A DNA stretch of 64,000 nucleotides from an uncultured Lachnospiraceae bacterium (GTDB lineage: Bacteria; Bacillota; Clostridia; Lachnospirales; Lachnospiraceae), in assembly GCA_902476265.1 (NCBI GenBank), contig CABSCP010000015.1, positions 1 through 64,000 on the forward strand, written 5' to 3'. The position numbers were made by a program, and so were the translations under genes. Under the pieces are notes generated by a model. It had not been told where the DNA came from and searched no databases. It saw nothing but the letters and a program-made list of their open reading frames with translations. Below, in pieces: positions 25,648-34,268 of the stretch. Each line of letters begins with the position of its first letter. Position 1 is the first letter of the stretch.

Positions 25648-25703
25648 GCCTAAATAAAAATCCCATACATCACTTCGCTAGTGCAGTAATGCGCCATGGG
25701 ATT
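25648..25703 (-). promoter_or_regulatory. Possible attenuator in the oppBCDF leader
   Basis: About 20 nt after the expected transcription start, AAATCCCAT pairs with ATGGGATTT. An inner stem, CATTACT/AGTGATG, extends it, and TTTTATTT follows on the minus strand. This looks like an intrinsic terminator lying between the promoter and oppB. A control element, or a small palindromic repeat, are both possible. Confidence 0.5.
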
Positions 25704-25721
25704 TCTTCTTCATTGTGTTAA

Positions 25722-25750
25722 ACTATATCATAAAATAAATGTCGATGCAA
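25722..25750 (-). promoter_or_regulatory. Promoter of oppBCDF (system 1)
   Basis: TTGCAT (25745-25750) and TATAGT (25722-25727) on the minus strand, 17-nt spacer. It lies between the terminator at 25784-25822 and the leader hairpin. Confidence 0.65.
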
Positions 25751-25783
25751 GATTTTTTTCTCTGTAAAAATGAGGAAGTCTGT

Positions 25784-25822
25784 AAAAAAATAAGCCGGGC
25801 GCAGTATCACGCCCGGCTCATT
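25784..25822 (-). terminator. Terminator of the second oligopeptide operon
   Basis: GAGCCGGGCG pairs with CGCCCGGCTT across an 8-nt loop, followed by ATTTTTTTAC on the minus strand. It lies just after the small membrane protein gene and ends the 33567-25824 gene series. Confidence 0.9.
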
Positions 25823-25823
25823 T

Positions 25824-26093
25824 TCATCTCAGCCATATGAATACACAGAACAAAATGAACACAAAAGCTGCTCCCACAAAGATGGTTCCGATCAGCAGTC
25901 CGGCTGCCAGCGCGCCCTTCATTGCCGAAAAAATCTGCTGCCAGGATGCCGGCTGCCGTGCATTTTGTCCGCCTGTACTCCGCCCTGTTTCCAGAGCGCT
26001 TTTTTTATTTTTTTCCCGATACCAGGGCATGCCTTCCAGATTCATATCGGCAATTGTCCTGCCATCGTCCTCAAAATCCGTCTTTTTTCCCAT
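25824..26093 (-). CDS. Small membrane protein of unknown function
   Basis: 89 residues: a charged N-terminal half with the stretch MNLEGMPWYR, and one hydrophobic segment at the C-terminal end (about residues 60-87). GAGGAG lies 5 nt before the ATG at 26093; the frame is open four codons further up, but there it would contain the ribosome site. It follows oppF of system 2 by 36 nt, before the shared terminator, so it is probably co-transcribed. I do not recognise a family. Confidence 0.65.
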   Translation of the reverse strand: MGKKTDFEDDGRTIADMNLEGMPWYREKNKKSALETGRSTGGQNARQPASWQQIFSAMKGALAAGLLIGTIFVGAAFVFILFCVFIWLR

Positions 26094-26129
26094 GGATCTC
26101 CTCAATCTTCAAACGATGATGCATGGATA

Positions 26130-27152
26130 TTACCGTTTCCCGTCTGCATCGTACAGATGGCAGCTGACGATATGACCGTTGCCCATATCTCTGGGTTTGG
26201 GTGCTTCCGTCTTGCAGCGCTCCATGCAGTCTTTACATCTGGTGTGGAACTTACATCCGGAGGGAGGATTTGCCGGAGACGGAATGCTTCCCTCCAGGAT
26301 GATCCTGTTGATCTTTTTGTCCGGGTCCGGCATGGGGATCGCGGAAAACAGCGCCTTTGTGTAAGGATGCAGCGGGTTATTGAAAATATCCTTCGTCTCC
26401 CCGGTTTCCACCAGGCCGCCCAAATACATGACGCCCACGGTTTCGGAAATATGTTCCACCACCGAAAGGTCGTGGGAAATGAAGAGATAAGTCAGCCCGT
26501 ACTGTTTCTGCAGATCTTTCAGCAGATTGATGATCTGTGCCTGAATGGAAACATCCAGCGCCGAAACCGGTTCGTCACAGACGATGAATTTAGGATTGAG
26601 CGCCAGCGCCCTGGCGATACAGATCCTCTGCCGCTGTCCGCCGGAGAACTCATGAGGATAGCGGTCTTTATGATATTCCTGCAGGCCGCAGTCATTCATC
26701 ACCTTTGTCACATAAGCATCGTATTCACTTTTGGGAACCAGATTGTGTTCCTTCACCGCTTCCCCGATGATCTCCCCTACGGGAAGCCTGGGAGAAAGAG
26801 AGGAATAGGGATCCTGGAAAATGATCTGCATCTGCGTACGCAGTTCCCGCATCTGGCTCCTGCTCACTTTACTGATATCAATTCCGTCAAAAAGGAGTTC
26901 ACCATCCGTTTTTTCCAGCAGGCGTAAGATCGTGCGGCCGGTGGTTGATTTTCCACAGCCGGACTCCCCTACCAGGCCCATGGTAGTTCCTCTTTTAATC
27001 GTAAAGGATACGTCGTCCACAGCTTTCACATGTCCGACTACCTTTGAAAAAAGTCCTCCTTTTATGGGAAAATATTTTTTCAGATGGGAAACTTCCAGAA
27101 TATTATCGTTTTCATGTACGATAGCTTCTTCCGTTTTATGTTCCGTCGGCAT
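26130..27152 (-). CDS. oppF: Oligopeptide ABC transporter ATP-binding protein OppF (system 2)
   Basis: ATPase with Walker A GESGCGKST, signature SGGQRQRIC, Walker B FIVCDEPVSALD and the C-terminal CKFHTRCKDCMERC cysteine motif. 340 residues, with a short N-terminal tail (MPTEHKTEEAIVHEND) before the domain. AAAGGAGG precedes the ATG. It directly follows oppD with no gap. It differs in sequence from the OppF of system 1, so the two systems are paralogues and not a recent duplication. Confidence 0.93.
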   Translation of the reverse strand: MPTEHKTEEAIVHENDNILEVSHLKKYFPIKGGLFSKVVGHVKAVDDVSFTIKRGTTMGLVGESGCGKSTTGRTILRLLEKTDGELLFDGIDISKVSRSQMRELRTQMQIIFQDPYSSLSPRLPVGEIIGEAVKEHNLVPKSEYDAYVTKVMNDCGLQEYHKDRYPHEFSGGQRQRICIARALALNPKFIVCDEPVSALDVSIQAQIINLLKDLQKQYGLTYLFISHDLSVVEHISETVGVMYLGGLVETGETKDIFNNPLHPYTKALFSAIPMPDPDKKINRIILEGSIPSPANPPSGCKFHTRCKDCMERCKTEAPKPRDMGNGHIVSCHLYDADGKR

Positions 27153-28319
27153 TTATTTTCCCTCCTTTTGATCATCATATCGGTAGCAGCTGACCACATG
27201 GGTGTCTGTCAGGTGCACCTGCGCCGGATACGCGCCCGCGCATTTTTCCACGCACATTTCACAGCGATCCTTAAAATAACAGTAGTTGGGCATATCCACC
27301 GGATTGGGCACCTTGCCCGGAATGCTGTAGAGCCGGTCGATTTCCTTGCCCACCACAGGTTTTGAATTCATCAGCCCGATGGTATAGGGATGGGCGGGAT
27401 GATGGAAAATTTCCTGTACCGTCCCTTTTTCCACTACCCTTCCGGCATACATGACGACCACATAATCCGCCATCTCCGCCACAACGCCCAGGTCGTGGGT
27501 GATCAGCATGATGCTGGAATTGACTTTTTCCTTCAGGGCCCGCAGCAGATCCAGTATCTGTGCCTGGATCGTCACATCCAGCGCCGTAGTGGGTTCATCC
27601 GCAATGATCAGCTTGGGATTGCAGGCCAGCGCGATGGCGATCATGATTCTCTGGCGCATCCCGCCGGAGAGTTCATGAGGATACATTTTATAAACGCCTT
27701 CGTGGTTTGCGATACCCACCATTTTCAGCATTTCCAGCGTGCGTTCCTTCACTTCCTCCTTTGCCATTTCCGGATTGTGGAGTTTGATGATTTCATCCAC
27801 CTGATCGCCGATTCGGAACACCGGATTTAAGGAAGTCATGGGTTCCTGGAAGATCATGGCCATTTCATTGCCGCGCAGATGCTGCATGGTAGTTTCCGGG
27901 GCGTTGACTACATTGATCGCTTTTCCGTCTCCCACATTGAAGCGGATTTCTCCTTCCACCGTCTGCCCCTGAGGCCGCTGTACCAGCTGCATCAAAGAAA
28001 GACTGGTGACGGATTTGCCGCAGCCCGACTCTCCCACAATGCCCACTGTTTTTCCCTGGGGCACTTCGAAAGAAACGCCGTCTACCGCCTTCACTGTCCC
28101 GATATCCGTGAAGAAGTAAGTATGCACATTGTCGAATTCCACAACATTGCCGGAATCCTTCATCACAGTGGTGTACTCCTCCTCCGGAATGTGCTTTCTC
28201 TTCCTTCTTTTTTCAATTTCGCCTGTAATCCTGCGGTTTTCTTTGGAAATCCGTTTGGATTCTTTGGCAGAGATATAATTTATGCTTTTTGTTTTCTTCT
28301 TTCCTAATGCCACCGTCAT
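27153..28319 (-). CDS. oppD: Oligopeptide ABC transporter ATP-binding protein OppD (system 2)
   Basis: ATPase with Walker A GESGCGKSV, signature SGGMRQRIM, Walker B LIIADEPTTALD and CYFKDRCEMCVEKC near the end. It carries an unusual basic N-terminal extension of about 50 residues (many Lys and Arg) before the ABC domain. AAAGG precedes the ATG at 28319; a GTG one codon earlier is possible. 388 residues, longer than usual because of the extension. Confidence 0.92.
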   Translation of the reverse strand: MTVALGKKKTKSINYISAKESKRISKENRRITGEIEKRRKRKHIPEEEYTTVMKDSGNVVEFDNVHTYFFTDIGTVKAVDGVSFEVPQGKTVGIVGESGCGKSVTSLSLMQLVQRPQGQTVEGEIRFNVGDGKAINVVNAPETTMQHLRGNEMAMIFQEPMTSLNPVFRIGDQVDEIIKLHNPEMAKEEVKERTLEMLKMVGIANHEGVYKMYPHELSGGMRQRIMIAIALACNPKLIIADEPTTALDVTIQAQILDLLRALKEKVNSSIMLITHDLGVVAEMADYVVVMYAGRVVEKGTVQEIFHHPAHPYTIGLMNSKPVVGKEIDRLYSIPGKVPNPVDMPNYCYFKDRCEMCVEKCAGAYPAQVHLTDTHVVSCYRYDDQKEGK

Positions 28320-28322
28320 CAC

Positions 28323-30068
28323 CTACCTTTTCATCTTCGGGTCGAATGCGTCGCGCAGGCCGTCGCCGACAAAGTTAAAGCCCAGCACCGTAATCAGGAT
28401 CAAAAATCCTGCCGGGATCCAGACAAACCAGAAGTTTGTCAGCACGTAGACATCGTTGACCGCATTTACAATATTGCCCCAGGATGCGAACGGGAATTTG
28501 ACGCCCAGGCCCAAAAAGCTCAGGGTCGCTTCCATAATGATGATATCGCCCAGCCCCATCGTCGCAATGACGATCAGCTGCGGGATTACGTTGGGAATCA
28601 GATGTTTGAAAATCCTTCTGCTCACCCGGATGCCTGTCGCTTCCGTCGCCACCATGAATTCCTGCTCTCTCAAAGAAAGGATCTGGCCTCTGACCATTCT
28701 TGCCGTAGAGGTCCAGCTGAGCAGACCGATGATGCCGCACAGGAAAAAGATACGGATTTTCGGGTCCACACGGTAATAGTCCATCAGAGAACCTAAGATC
28801 AGGTACAGCGGGAAGGAAGGGATACAGATGAAAATATCCACCACACGCATCAGCATGGTATCCACCCAGCCGCCGAAATAACCGGCCAGGCCGCCGATGA
28901 TCACACCGATCAGGATTTCCAGAAATACCGCTACAAAACCGATCATCAGGGAAATTCTGCCGCCGTACATCAGTCTGGTCAAAAGATCCATACCGTTACC
29001 GTCCGTCCCCAGCCAGTGAGCCTTACTGGGAGACGCGAAAGTATCGTTAACCTGTGTCTGCTGTTTGGAGCGGATCAAAAACTGGGTATTTTTCCGGGTG
29101 ATGGTGTATTCGGAAGCGCTTCCGCTTCCGTCGTCAAAACTCAAAGCGGCAGCATTTTCCGCCACGGCTTTTTCCGCCGCCATCTTAAATTCAAGGGAAA
29201 GGAATTCCCCTCCCGCCGGCTGTACGGAATAGGGGGAAATATAAGCGTAATGTTCGCCGTCCTTTACCACCATAGATGCGCCCGCATCGGCATTTGCTTC
29301 CAGGGTGTAGGATTCTCCGTCCGCGGTAAACGCGTTTTCCCCTGCCGCCATTGCCCGCTGGGCATTCAGCTGAAATTCATAGCTGAAGGTCTGTCCGCTC
29401 TGTGCGGGGGAGAACAGCATTTTGGAAGCGATGGCGATGGGATCCATGACGGATATCTGGCTCTTTTTGCCGTCTCTCACAATGTAATATTCGGTGCCTT
29501 CTGCCGCGAAGGAATTTTCCTTTGCTTTGACCGCCTCTTCAAAACCGGCTGCCACCGCAGCGGAAACCTTCCCGCCGTCCACAGCCTTAATATTATTTTT
29601 TCCTTTTAAAGTGATCACTTCGGCCACGGGAGTGAGGCCCACGATCTGATAAAATTCATTTCCTTCTTCAATCAGGGAATAGGTGGAATCCTTTACGGTG
29701 AATTCCGTTTCCCCGTTGTTGATTGCCAGGATCATCTTCGCTCCTGCCAGGGACGGGAAGTCCTTTCCGTCCGCCACCGCATACTGATAATCCTGATTGA
29801 GGGTCACGCCCGCGAAATCCTTATTGATTTCTTCTACGGTACGGAACACCTGATCCTCGCTGTAAGGACTTAAAATCCCGCCCACAAAGGAAAATACAAA
29901 CATGGTCACAATGATGACCAAGCCCACAATGGCCAGTTTATTCCTGAAAAAGCGCTTCGCCACCAGCATACCGGGAGAAAGCACTTTAACTCTCTGTTCA
30001 TCATCCAGCGCTACGGATTTGCTGATGTGTTCGTTTTCGATCTGATTGGTTTCTTTTTCTTTCCTCAC
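28323..30068 (-). CDS. oppC: Oligopeptide ABC transporter permease OppC with large extracytoplasmic insertion (system 2)
   Basis: The C-terminal 230 residues are a normal OppC core (HWLGTDGNGMDLLTRL, five helices, coupling loop TEATGIRVSRRIFKHLIPN). The first helix is near residues 50-72. Between them is an insertion of about 270 residues not found in ordinary OppC, which have some 60-80 here. The insertion contains loosely repeated units with an (A/D)(E/D)G-x-x-Y-x-(I/L) pattern and would lie outside the cell. The frame is open 11 codons further up and overlaps oppB, but AAGGAGG 7 nt before the GTG at 30068 sets the start. 581 residues. Confidence 0.9.
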   Translation of the reverse strand: MRKEKETNQIENEHISKSVALDDEQRVKVLSPGMLVAKRFFRNKLAIVGLVIIVTMFVFSFVGGILSPYSEDQVFRTVEEINKDFAGVTLNQDYQYAVADGKDFPSLAGAKMILAINNGETEFTVKDSTYSLIEEGNEFYQIVGLTPVAEVITLKGKNNIKAVDGGKVSAAVAAGFEEAVKAKENSFAAEGTEYYIVRDGKKSQISVMDPIAIASKMLFSPAQSGQTFSYEFQLNAQRAMAAGENAFTADGESYTLEANADAGASMVVKDGEHYAYISPYSVQPAGGEFLSLEFKMAAEKAVAENAAALSFDDGSGSASEYTITRKNTQFLIRSKQQTQVNDTFASPSKAHWLGTDGNGMDLLTRLMYGGRISLMIGFVAVFLEILIGVIIGGLAGYFGGWVDTMLMRVVDIFICIPSFPLYLILGSLMDYYRVDPKIRIFFLCGIIGLLSWTSTARMVRGQILSLREQEFMVATEATGIRVSRRIFKHLIPNVIPQLIVIATMGLGDIIIMEATLSFLGLGVKFPFASWGNIVNAVNDVYVLTNFWFVWIPAGFLILITVLGFNFVGDGLRDAFDPKMKR

Positions 30069-30084
30069 GAAAGTGCCTCCTTCC

Positions 30085-31071
30085 TTAGTTGATTCTGACA
30101 CGGGGGTCTGCCACCGCGTATAAAATATCTGCCAGCAGGGTTCCGCAGAGCGTTAAAAACGCCAGGAAAACCATGTAGAACATTGTGAACGGAATATCCC
30201 CCTGGGTCAGCGCCAGGTAAGAGGTATAGCCGATTCCCGGAATCTGGAACAGCGTTTCCGTGATCATGGCGCCGGAAAACAGGCCCGGCAGGGAACCGCC
30301 CAGAAGGGTGATGATGGGAATCAGCGTATTGCGGAACGCATGGTGGTTGATGACTTTATTTTCCGGCAGCCCCTTTGCCCGGGCGGTACGGATAAAATCA
30401 GAATTCAACACTTCCAGCATATTGGTTCTGGTGTAACGCATCAGGGTCCCCACACTGACGATGGTCAGGGTTAAAACCGGCAGGATCATGTGCTGGGCAT
30501 AGTCGAGCACCTGTCCCACGGGACTTAACTGCTCATGCATACGCCCGACGATCCCGTACAAATCCACCCATTTTAAGTTGATGGAAAAGATCCATTTTAA
30601 TAATGTAGCAAAGAAAAAGCTGGGCAGTGAAATACCGATCAGCGCAAATACCGTAACCGCATAGTCGATCTTGCTGTACTGCTTTCTTGCCGATATGATC
30701 CCCAATGGAATGGCAATCGCAATTTCCAGCAAAAAGGCAATTGCGCCAAGCGCGAAGGAATACCAGATCACGCTTTTGAATTTCTGGGTGACGGGCTGGT
30801 TAAAAATCCAGGAATCGCCAAACTGTCCCCTAACGGCCTGTCCCAGCCATCCAAAATATCCTTCTATAATGCTGCCGTCCAGATGGTAATCCGAATTCAG
30901 CTTTTCGAGCAGTTCCTCATAAGGCCTTGCACCTGCCTTCTGAGACATCTGCAGCGCCTTTGACTCCACAAAAGAAGCCGGAAGGCTTCTTTCCAGAGCA
31001 TAAATGATCATTGACACGAAAAACAAAATCATAACCCCTAAAGCAAGACGCCTGATGATGAATTTCTTCAT
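30085..31071 (-). CDS. oppB: Oligopeptide ABC transporter permease OppB (system 2)
   Basis: 328-residue permease with the typical start MKKFIIRRLALGVMILFFVSM, a periplasmic segment to about residue 100, five further helices and the coupling loop ARAKGLPENKVINHHAFRN. It forms the pore with OppC. It lies 168 nt after the substrate-binding protein gene; an inverted repeat stands in that gap. Confidence 0.93.
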   Translation of the reverse strand: MKKFIIRRLALGVMILFFVSMIIYALERSLPASFVESKALQMSQKAGARPYEELLEKLNSDYHLDGSIIEGYFGWLGQAVRGQFGDSWIFNQPVTQKFKSVIWYSFALGAIAFLLEIAIAIPLGIISARKQYSKIDYAVTVFALIGISLPSFFFATLLKWIFSINLKWVDLYGIVGRMHEQLSPVGQVLDYAQHMILPVLTLTIVSVGTLMRYTRTNMLEVLNSDFIRTARAKGLPENKVINHHAFRNTLIPIITLLGGSLPGLFSGAMITETLFQIPGIGYTSYLALTQGDIPFTMFYMVFLAFLTLCGTLLADILYAVADPRVRIN

Positions 31072-31191
31072 TCTCTTGTCACTCCTGTTCTTTTTTCAAT
31101 GAATTGACTGTTCATAAACACTCTCTATCCTAAACATTCCTGTGGGCAAAAAAGCTTCCATAAGAATGCATTATTTTCCATCCTCATGAAT

Positions 31192-31220
31192 ACAGGGTCC
31201 ACCCGCAGGTGGGCCCTGTT
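31192..31220 (-). terminator. Inverted repeat between the system 2 binding protein and permease genes
   Basis: AACAGGGCCCACC pairs with GGTGGACCCTGT around a 4-nt loop on the minus strand, with no T-run. Such structures often protect the upstream mRNA for the binding protein or partly reduce transcription of the genes after it. Confidence 0.5.
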
Positions 31221-31239
31221 CAAAATATAGTGCTTTTTA

Positions 31240-33567
31240 TTATTTTACTAATTCTACATTCTGCACTTCTTCAATCCATTTGTAGAAGGTTGTTACATCC
31301 GGTGTGAAGGTGTCCGCATTGACACGCTCCGTGCTGTAAATCACACAGTTCTGTCTCTGGTAAACCGGAATTTCAACCGCCCAGTCGAGGATGGTGTCCA
31401 GACACTCTTTGTAAATGGACTTCCGGTAATTCTTATCATCGCTCTGACGGGCTTCCATAATCATTTCATCCAGATCGGGATCTGCGATACAATAATGGTT
31501 GGAAGATTCGGATTCAGAGTGATAAATCTGGTACATATCAGGATCAACGGTTGCCTGCCATGCCGCACACCACAGTTCAGCGGTCTTCGCATTCAGCTTA
31601 TCCCAGAGGATATTGGAATCGGACAGATCGTTGACATCCAGTGTAAAGCCGATCTTTTCCAGCGCCGCTTTCGCATCTGTAAGGATTGCGAAGCTGGGGT
31701 GATCGCCGTTGCCGTCTGCAGGAATCATCACTTCATATTCCAGTTTTGCGCCTGCGGGAGCCGCTGTCAGCTTGCCGTCCGCTACGGTGTAGCCCGCTGC
31801 TTCAAAGTAGCCCAGCGCTGCCTGAAGGGCCGCATCATATTTTTCCTCGTCACTCATGCCCTCGGTGTAGATGGGATTGCCATCCACATCCTTGGAGAAT
31901 GCCACTTCATATCCGGGATCCGCTTTCTGAGGAGCCGCCCAGGAAGTGTTGGAAATGGGGTAGTTGATTACGCTGGCCGCATCGCCGTAGTAGGAGTCGA
32001 TGGAAACGTCTCTGTATGCGCTGATGACGGTCGCGATCGCTTTTCTCAAGTTCTTGGATTCTACGGAACCGGGTTCGCCGCCTACATTGACAGTTTTGGC
32101 GCTGATACCGATATAGCCATAGCCCAGGTTGTCAACCAAACTTGTATTAATCTTATCGCCGTTTAATTCGCCGTTGCCGTTGATCTTGCCGATATTTTCA
32201 AAAGCGGTCTTGCTGCCCGAAGGATCAGTGATGTCCACAGTTCCCTGCTCAACGCCGGGGATCTTGTCGGCATCGGTGGATTCCTTCCACTGCATGTATT
32301 TGATCTTGGGAGCGCCGTCCATGTACTTGTCGTTACCTTCAAAGTAAACGATCTTGTTCTCGTACTTCTGGAACTTATAAGGGCCGTAGCCTAAGGGCTT
32401 ATTGGTCTTTTCCCGGATGGAAGAAAGATCTCCGCGGGTGAAACCAAACTGGTTGTTATCATAATCATAAGCCGCTGCATCGCCATAGTAATGAAGCGCG
32501 CCCACATTCACGCCCAGCTGATAGATGGTTGTCGCATCATAACCGTTTGTGGTAATACTGATGGTGAGATCATCCACCTTCTTGATGCCTTCGATGTTGG
32601 GCACTTCTTCGCCCTCGCCGGCTTCCTTCTTCTGCTCTACAATGTAGCTTTCCGCAAGCTTGTTCACATCCTCATCAAAGTAAGTGTCGTCTCCGGCATA
32701 GTTGGTAGCCAGCGTTTTGTAATCCGTGCCGTACTGCGCGGTAACATCGCTGACAATCGCAGCGAAATCCTTGCCTTCTGCGCTGTAAGTCTCATCCAGG
32801 GAATAAGCATCTACGTAGAAAGCTTCGGGTGTCTCATAGCTCATGGCTTCATAGTTTTCTTCGCAGAATGCCTGTTCGCCGGCCAGAATGGGCGCGATTA
32901 TATTTTCCACGATCTGGGAAGCCAGACCTTCGGGCATCTCCGCAAGAACCTTGCTCACGTCTTCCGCTGTCACGGAATCCGCTGCGGTGGAGTTCGCCAT
33001 ATAATTTTTCAGACCTACAACCGGCTGAGCATTAAAGGTATTAAAGCCGTCATAGTCGGGATCGCTGAACACATAAAAAGTGAAGATCAGATCGTCTGCG
33101 GTGATGGGTTCCCCATCCTCAAATACCAGACCTTCCTTCAGCTTTAAGGTATATGTAGTGGTATCCTCGCCTTTCTCGACGGAGACATCCGCAAACCCCT
33201 TGTAATCATAGTCTGTGCCGTTATAACCGATGGTTTCCCCTTCGATGGCGTTCTGTACCACAGCGCCGGTACGGTCTGCTTTTACGATCACGGGGCAAAC
33301 CACACTCACCACGTCCTGGTCATAAGCGGATTCCGCAAAGAACGGGCTGAATTTCTCGGAAAATGCAAGAGAGCCGACTACCAGAGGCGTGTCATCCCCT
33401 GCCGCCGCTTCTTCTTTTGCAGGCGTGCTTTCCGGCTGCTGTGCTTCGGATGCGTTGTCTGCTTTTGTTTCTGTCGCTGCCGGCTGGGAACCACATGCGG
33501 CCATACCTGTGACCATCATTGCGGCAACTGCCACAGCCAGAAACTGATTGAGCTTCTTTTTCATCAT
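31240..33567 (-). CDS. Oligopeptide ABC transporter substrate-binding lipoprotein (system 2)
   Basis: SBP_bac_5-type protein. A signal peptide with lipobox MAAC is followed by a Glu/Ala/Thr-rich linker. The domain starts at PLVVGSLAFSEKFSPFF and contains the usual YTLKLKEGLVFEDGEPITADD and LGYGPYKFQKYE motifs. It ends with the normal C-terminal segment (YKECLDTILDWAVEIPVYQRQN), unlike its permuted neighbour. At 775 residues it is about 200 longer than typical OppA, with extra sequence around residues 170-320. AAGGAGG precedes tandem ATG codons at 33567 and 33564; the frame is open further up but has no other ribosome site. First gene of the system 2 operon. Confidence 0.9.
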   Translation of the reverse strand: MMKKKLNQFLAVAVAAMMVTGMAACGSQPAATETKADNASEAQQPESTPAKEEAAAGDDTPLVVGSLAFSEKFSPFFAESAYDQDVVSVVCPVIVKADRTGAVVQNAIEGETIGYNGTDYDYKGFADVSVEKGEDTTTYTLKLKEGLVFEDGEPITADDLIFTFYVFSDPDYDGFNTFNAQPVVGLKNYMANSTAADSVTAEDVSKVLAEMPEGLASQIVENIIAPILAGEQAFCEENYEAMSYETPEAFYVDAYSLDETYSAEGKDFAAIVSDVTAQYGTDYKTLATNYAGDDTYFDEDVNKLAESYIVEQKKEAGEGEEVPNIEGIKKVDDLTISITTNGYDATTIYQLGVNVGALHYYGDAAAYDYDNNQFGFTRGDLSSIREKTNKPLGYGPYKFQKYENKIVYFEGNDKYMDGAPKIKYMQWKESTDADKIPGVEQGTVDITDPSGSKTAFENIGKINGNGELNGDKINTSLVDNLGYGYIGISAKTVNVGGEPGSVESKNLRKAIATVISAYRDVSIDSYYGDAASVINYPISNTSWAAPQKADPGYEVAFSKDVDGNPIYTEGMSDEEKYDAALQAALGYFEAAGYTVADGKLTAAPAGAKLEYEVMIPADGNGDHPSFAILTDAKAALEKIGFTLDVNDLSDSNILWDKLNAKTAELWCAAWQATVDPDMYQIYHSESESSNHYCIADPDLDEMIMEARQSDDKNYRKSIYKECLDTILDWAVEIPVYQRQNCVIYSTERVNADTFTPDVTTFYKWIEEVQNVELVK

Positions 33568-33626
33568 TTCTTCCTCCTTTTTAATTTCCATCACGGCAAT
33601 AAAACCGCCTGTAATGCGCAATTTTA

Positions 33627-33655
33627 AATATAACATATTTTGCCGATTGATTCAA
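33627..33655 (-). promoter_or_regulatory. Promoter of the system 2 oligopeptide operon
   Basis: TTGAAT (33650-33655) and TATATT (33627-33632) on the minus strand with a 17-nt spacer, about 60 nt before the binding protein start. Confidence 0.65.
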
Positions 33656-33716
33656 TATAAAAAGTTGCTATTTGTTGTGCAAAATCGTTGCAGATTTGTC
33701 TCTTTATCCGCAATTT

Positions 33717-34256
33717 TTATTTGTTCTGCCCGTTCCCTTCTTCTTCCCTGGTCTCAGACTTCAGTTTGTTTCCTGTAAAAGCCGCCTTAAGCGCCGTCAA
33801 AAAGATACCCATGCATACCATCCAGAACACCGTTTCCTGCAGAATGCCGATTTCTTTCCGGTGCACCAAAAGAAACAGGAGATCTGCAGCCGCCGTATAC
33901 CCCGTCAGAACCGCTGCCGCAGCCGCGCTTCTTTTGATCCGCAGGATACCCCGCTCATATTCCCGCCTTTCCATGGCAGGCCCCGCTTTTCGGAAAACAT
34001 CACAGCCTCTCAGGCAGTAAAACAGCGGCAGGCCGCAGAAGATGTAGGGCATCAGGATGTAAAAAACCCTGCTGCCGTCATTATTGATACAAAGGGACAC
34101 AAAAAAAAGAGTCATCATAACCGCAGCGCATACAAAACAGTCAAGGGAAGCCTTTCGTTTCCCCTGACTGTCCAGTTTCAGCTTATAATAAGCGCCCCGG
34201 TAGTGAAAGCTGCCGTCTGCAGCCGCTTCATAATCCTTTACGTATCTTTTTTCCAT
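33717..34256 (-). CDS. Hypothetical membrane protein
   Basis: 179 residues with four hydrophobic segments (about 39-57, 64-81, 111-128, 138-160) and a charged C-terminal tail. No recognised family. An AAAGGAT ribosome site precedes the ATG. It starts 12 nt after the stop of the M3 peptidase gene and is likely the last gene of that transcript. It is not similar to a transporter or sensor that I know. Confidence 0.7.
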   Translation of the reverse strand: MEKRYVKDYEAAADGSFHYRGAYYKLKLDSQGKRKASLDCFVCAAVMMTLFFVSLCINNDGSRVFYILMPYIFCGLPLFYCLRGCDVFRKAGPAMERREYERGILRIKRSAAAAAVLTGYTAAADLLFLLVHRKEIGILQETVFWMVCMGIFLTALKAAFTGNKLKSETREEEGNGQNK

Positions 34257-34268
34257 GTATCTTATCCT

